A stretch of DNA of 64,000 nucleotides from Hemibagrus wyckioides. Taxonomy: Eukaryota > Chordata > Actinopteri > Siluriformes > Bagridae. The translations under genes were made by a program, and so were the position numbers. The DNA lies in the NCBI RefSeq assembly GCF_019097595.1, contig NC_080723.1, positions 16,571,511 through 16,635,510 on the forward strand, given 5' to 3'. The notes under the pieces are model-generated. The model was not told the origin of the DNA, did not search any database, and saw nothing but the letters and a program-made list of their open reading frames with translations. This document shows positions 63,058 through 64,000 of the stretch, one piece after another (position 1 is the first letter of the stretch; each line of letters opens with the position of its first letter).

Positions 63058-63841
63058 TCATTTGCTTGCTTGCTTGTCCATTCATTCATTTGTTTGTGAT
63101 TGTTTGTTCATCCATCTTCCCTTTCCTTTTTATTTGTAAGGAGTAACAGACAGCCTAACATCCACAGACACAATCATATTGGATATTCCATTAACAACAC
63201 ATACATCATAAAGACAATGATGGCCACATCTGTCTTTAACACACACACACTCTCTCACCATGAGTTGTTGTCTTGCGAGACACACTCCATCAGCAGTGCC
63301 CTGGATGAGTAGGGAGGGTGTGTGCTGAGGGGCGGTGAGGTCAGGCAGGACGATCTGTGTGTGTGTTTGATGCATGACGTTGAGGAAGTTTGCTCCGTTC
63401 TGGCCCAGAAGGAAAAGGTGCTGCTGAGATGTCACATCCAGCTGAGTGCTCACCATGACACCCGTTACCCCGGAAACCACTGCCGCCTCCCGGCCCAGGA
63501 GCAGCTCCATCAGGATGCAGGTGGCCTTCTACAGGGGTCAAAGGTTGTTGATTATTTTGCTTGTTTGTTTAAAACTAATAATAATTTAGCTGTATTTCTG
63601 AATTAAATGCTGTATGTGTGTGTGTGTGTGTGTGTGTGAGTATTACCTTCACAGCAGCGCAGTTTCCTTGCAGGCCCCGCACCACACAGGTGGAACAGTA
63701 CAGTTTGGGTTGTGCTCTGAACGTCACGCTCACTCCAAAAGCCTGCGCGACATGCTGAATCAGCGGTGAGCTCGCGTCAGTAACAACCCCGCCCATCAGG
63801 GTTAGCGGCAGGTCAAAGGTCAACACCAGTGGTTGCAGATC
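49211..63841 (-). CDS. bicc1: Bicaudal-C family RNA-binding protein (bicc1-like), 3' twelve coding exons
   Basis: Twelve exons on the minus strand, in transcription order: 63841-63647, 63528-63259, 62454-62323, 60336-60117, 60029-59896, 59658-59483, 59024-58942, 57010-56859, 55210-54997, 51885-51716, 50585-50486, 49341-49211. Each has AG/GT borders, and the phases join into 1977 nt (658 residues plus TGA). Residues 1-155 are KH-type (DLQPLVLTF...; GQNG loop in LLGQNGANF). Residues 156-199 ([14 protein letters not shown]...) and 200-272 ([19 protein letters not shown]) match the part of vertebrate BICC1 after the KH repeat. The linker holds YERKKLLAT and [20 protein letters not shown]. Residues ~556-616 are a SAM domain ([37 protein letters not shown]), followed by GGASGRLPR and a final RW. 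BICC1 is known as a cytoplasmic mRNA-binding protein that polymerises through SAM. The 5' exons with the first KH domain lie outside the window. The linker between KH and SAM is shorter than I recall for mammalian BICC1, so this could be bicc1a, bicc1b or bicc2. Family certain, paralogue not. Confidence 0.93.
49868..49928 (+). repeat. 3' tail fragment of the second SINE type
   Basis: GTCTCTCTGGATAAAGGTGT then CTGCCAAATGGCATAAAT only. Confidence 0.5.
50486..50585 (-). CDS. bicc1: bicc1-like exon, second half of SAM domain
   Basis: 100 bp, phase 0 to 1. [18 protein letters not shown] then [15 protein letters not shown] matches BICC1 [33 protein letters not shown] closely. Acceptor CAG and donor GTAAGA are canonical. 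Confidence 0.95.
50843..50905 (+). repeat. (TTTA)n microsatellite
   Basis: About 16 TTTA units in a bicc1-like intron. Confidence 0.96.
51716..51885 (-). CDS. bicc1: bicc1-like exon, first half of SAM domain
   Basis: 170 bp, phase 1 to 0. A Gly/Ser/Pro segment (five consecutive prolines) leads into [20 protein letters not shown] then FQEQE, corresponding to BICC1 LPELFSKLGLGKYTDVFQQQE, the N-terminal helices of the SAM polymerisation domain. Confidence 0.95.
52290..52500 (+). repeat. tRNA-headed SINE
   Basis: GGCGGTGGTAGCTCAAGTGG head, TTGGGCCCTTGAGCAAGGCC and CTGCTCCAGGGGTTCTGCAT body, TGACAAATACAGGCTACTTA tail. It lies in a bicc1-like intron. Confidence 0.85.
53520..53692 (-). repeat. SINE-like repeat, reversed
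   Basis: CATTACATTTACAGCATTTA at the start and CAACAACTTAACCACTAAGC near the end, the inverse of a tRNA-like head (GCTTAGTGGTTAAG). GGGTTAAGGGCCTTGCTCAG lies in the middle. Confidence 0.65.
53800..54245 (+). repeat. Dispersed ~0.5-kb repeat, copy 4 (inside a bicc1-like intron)
   Basis: Same orientation as copy 2: GACTTATGGGACATTTTCAA, AGGACACTGTTGGCTTTCAG and CCTCTGTTGGGGTAACCTTA. Sense orientation relative to copy 2, antisense to the host transcript. Confidence 0.75.
54395..54660 (+). repeat. Tc1-TIR-like repeat fragment
   Basis: It starts AATGGGGTCCAAAAGTTTGA then AACCAC, a terminal motif I associate with short non-autonomous Tc1-like repeats in fish. The right end was not located. Confidence 0.4.
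54997..55210 (-). CDS. bicc1: bicc1-like exon with poly-serine tract
   Basis: 214 bp, phase 0 to 1. It starts [14 protein letters not shown], then [11 protein letters not shown] matches BICC1 ESDNWRDRNG, followed by a Ser/Pro-rich stretch and 13 consecutive Ser codons (eight TCC, then five TCA). It ends [13 protein letters not shown]. The donor is GTGAGT. The tract lies on a trinucleotide repeat. Confidence 0.88.
55049..55087 (-). repeat. Coding trinucleotide repeat (poly-Ser in bicc1-like)
   Basis: On the plus strand TGA x5 then GGA x8; read on the minus strand as TCC x8 then TCA x5, giving 13 serines inside the exon at 54997-55210. Neighbouring sequence also encodes Ser-rich stretches. Confidence 0.9.
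55211..56858 (-). other. bicc1-like intron, simple repeats only
   Basis: A 1.6-kb intron. It contains CT (55552-55573) and GA (55656-55682, 56401-56438) runs and otherwise unremarkable AT-rich sequence. Confidence 0.7.
56859..57010 (-). CDS. bicc1: bicc1-like exon ([20 protein letters not shown])
   Basis: 152 bp, phase 1 to 0. It encodes [16 protein letters not shown] then [17 protein letters not shown], almost identical to the most conserved linker motif of vertebrate BICC1. The acceptor is preceded by a (GT)n-rich tract. Confidence 0.95.
57398..57450 (+). repeat. Compound (GT)n(GA)n microsatellite
   Basis: GT run turning into a GA run, in a bicc1-like intron. Confidence 0.95.
57758..57810 (+). 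repeat. (CA)n microsatellite
   Basis: About 26 uninterrupted CA units in a bicc1-like intron. Confidence 0.97.
58437..58790 (+). repeat. GGAA polypurine microsatellite array with higher-order units
   Basis: About 350 bp of almost pure A/G: GGAA blocks alternate with GGGA blocks and recurring GAGAAAAGGGAG spacers, seen at least five times. Flanking DNA (58190-58900) is also purine-rich. It lies within an intron of the bicc1-like gene, where the transcribed strand is pyrimidine-rich. Confidence 0.95.
58942..59024 (-). CDS. bicc1: bicc1-like exon (YERKKLLAT motif)
   Basis: 83 bp, phase 2 to 1. It reads [20 protein letters not shown] then RKKLLATQ, with YERKKLLAT corresponding to BICC1 YEQKKLLATK. 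A nearer AG at the CTACAG within the exon would break the frame. The acceptor chosen at 59025-59026 keeps it open. Confidence 0.87.
59483..59658 (-). CDS. bicc1: bicc1-like linker exon
   Basis: 176 bp, phase 0 to 2. It encodes [17 protein letters not shown], then [15 protein letters not shown], then [14 protein letters not shown]. It is open throughout, with canonical acceptor (CAG) and donor (GTAAAC). It is placed by phase and position, since the linker diverges quickly. Confidence 0.78.
59896..60029 (-). CDS. bicc1: bicc1-like linker exon, proline-rich
   Basis: 134 bp, phase 1 to 0. It encodes [17 protein letters not shown], then [15 protein letters not shown], then TDTKLEK. This low-complexity linker is not conserved enough to recognise alone, but the phases fit exactly between the flanking exons and the borders are AG/GT. 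Confidence 0.8.
60086..60116 (+). repeat. (CA)n microsatellite abutting a splice donor
   Basis: Uninterrupted CA repeats, read as (GT)n in the bicc1-like transcript directly after the exon ending at 60117. Confidence 0.95.
60117..60336 (-). CDS. bicc1: bicc1-like exon (KH-like VVVKGLERN...), donor inside a GT microsatellite
   Basis: 220 bp, phase 0 to 1. [19 protein letters not shown] then LLLGLDS corresponds to BICC1 SVIVKSVERN..NMYEARK.LLGLES. The splice donor GT at 60115-60116 is the first unit of an uninterrupted (GT)n run, read as (CA)n on the plus strand at 60086-60116, so the donor itself is microsatellite sequence. Confidence 0.92.
61243..61457 (+). repeat. tRNA-headed SINE
   Basis: GGGCGGTGGTAGCTCAAGTG head with B-box-like GGGTTCAAGCCC, TTGGGCCCTTGAGCAAGGCC body and GGCAAATAAAGGCTGCTTA tail. 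In a bicc1-like intron. Confidence 0.88.
62020..62182 (+). repeat. SINE-like repeat (second type)
   Basis: TTTGAATCCCAGGTCCACCA, GCTGCCACTGCTGGGCCCCT and the TGCCAAATGCAATAAATGTA ending. In a bicc1-like intron. Confidence 0.65.
62323..62454 (-). CDS. bicc1: bicc1-like exon (post-[15 protein letters not shown])
   Basis: 132 bp, 44 codons, phase 0/0. [19 protein letters not shown], then [15 protein letters not shown], matches the BICC1 segment after the KH domain (LMFDMKEE..VFISIKPKPKQ). Acceptor and donor are canonical. Confidence 0.93.
62921..63057 (+). repeat. Compound (AAT)n then (ATCT)n array
   Basis: AAT units to about 62963, a GATGATAATGATGATT bridge, then about 20 ATCT units to 63057. 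It lies in the bicc1-like intron between exons ending at 63259 and starting at 62454. Confidence 0.95.
63259..63528 (-). CDS. bicc1: bicc1-like exon (KH domain with GxxG loop)
   Basis: 270 bp, phase 0/0. It encodes [14 protein letters not shown], then [19 protein letters not shown], then [16 protein letters not shown]. The LLGQNG segment is the KH GxxG nucleic-acid-binding loop, and VCLARQ-LM is a strong BICC1 signature. The GT donor is followed by a GA/GT-rich simple sequence. Confidence 0.93.
63647..63841 (-). CDS. bicc1: bicc1-like exon (KH region, first in window)
   Basis: 195 bp, phase 0 to phase 0, from acceptor AG at 63842-63843 to donor GT at 63645-63646. It encodes [18 protein letters not shown]..., then [14 protein letters not shown], which corresponds to the KH segment of BICC1 ending in VIVRGSQNN..AVK. 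The donor is followed closely by a CA/GT microsatellite (63613-63638). Confidence 0.9.
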
Positions 63842-64000
63842 CTAAAGGTCAGAGTGAGGGGGCAAATAGAATTTACACAATGCCTAAGCTATTCTCTGTG
63901 TGCGTGATTAATGTTTAGAACAATTCATTATTGTCATGAATGTGCATCAGATCACAAGGTCAGTGGGGTAGGAAATGCAGAACACCAAAATTCTCTAAAG

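Overview
The window looks like nuclear DNA of a teleost fish, probably an ostariophysan and perhaps a catfish. The evidence is intron-split genes with GT..AG junctions, very dense CA/GA/GATA-type microsatellites, Tc1-like transposons, tRNA-headed SINEs and a decayed L2-type LINE piece. The species guess is inference from repeat style only. There are no prokaryotic operons, CRISPR arrays, rRNA genes or credible free-standing tRNA genes.

Layout. About 1-24.8 kb is a gene-poor stretch of repeats: two deletion derivatives and one decayed full-length relative of a Tc1-like family, one almost intact 1.25-kb Tc1 element (7.77-9.02 kb, transposase with a single in-frame stop), SINEs, and the first of four copies of an unnamed ~0.5-kb repeat. 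At 24.78-27.96 kb there is a candidate 3.2-kb element: imperfect CACTG-type terminal inverted repeats next to TA dinucleotides enclose a multi-exon gene. That gene has C2H2-like fingers and a C-terminal region recalling a multicopy fish family sometimes annotated as SAMD3-like. It is the most unusual unit here. About 28-49 kb is again gene-free. It holds a large inverted repeat (arms of about 410 bp at 33.04-33.46 and 34.18-34.59 kb), a palindromic ~0.6-kb element (40.1-40.7 kb), long tetranucleotide arrays, repeats of several families and a few high-complexity segments that could be conserved non-coding DNA.

About 49.2-63.8 kb on the minus strand carries the 3' twelve coding exons of a Bicaudal-C gene (bicc1-like). 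They encode KH RNA-binding domains, the conserved YERKKLLAT / [12 protein letters not shown] linker, a poly-serine tract encoded by a trinucleotide repeat, a C-terminal SAM domain and the conserved tail GGASGRLPR. All phases join into one frame of 658 residues ending in TGA. The 5' end of the gene lies beyond the right edge. BICC1 proteins bind target mRNAs through KH domains and polymerise through SAM to silence or localise them.

The bicc1-like gene is the only ordinary host gene I can support. The ZF/SAMD3-like unit looks like mobile-element cargo or a decayed family member.
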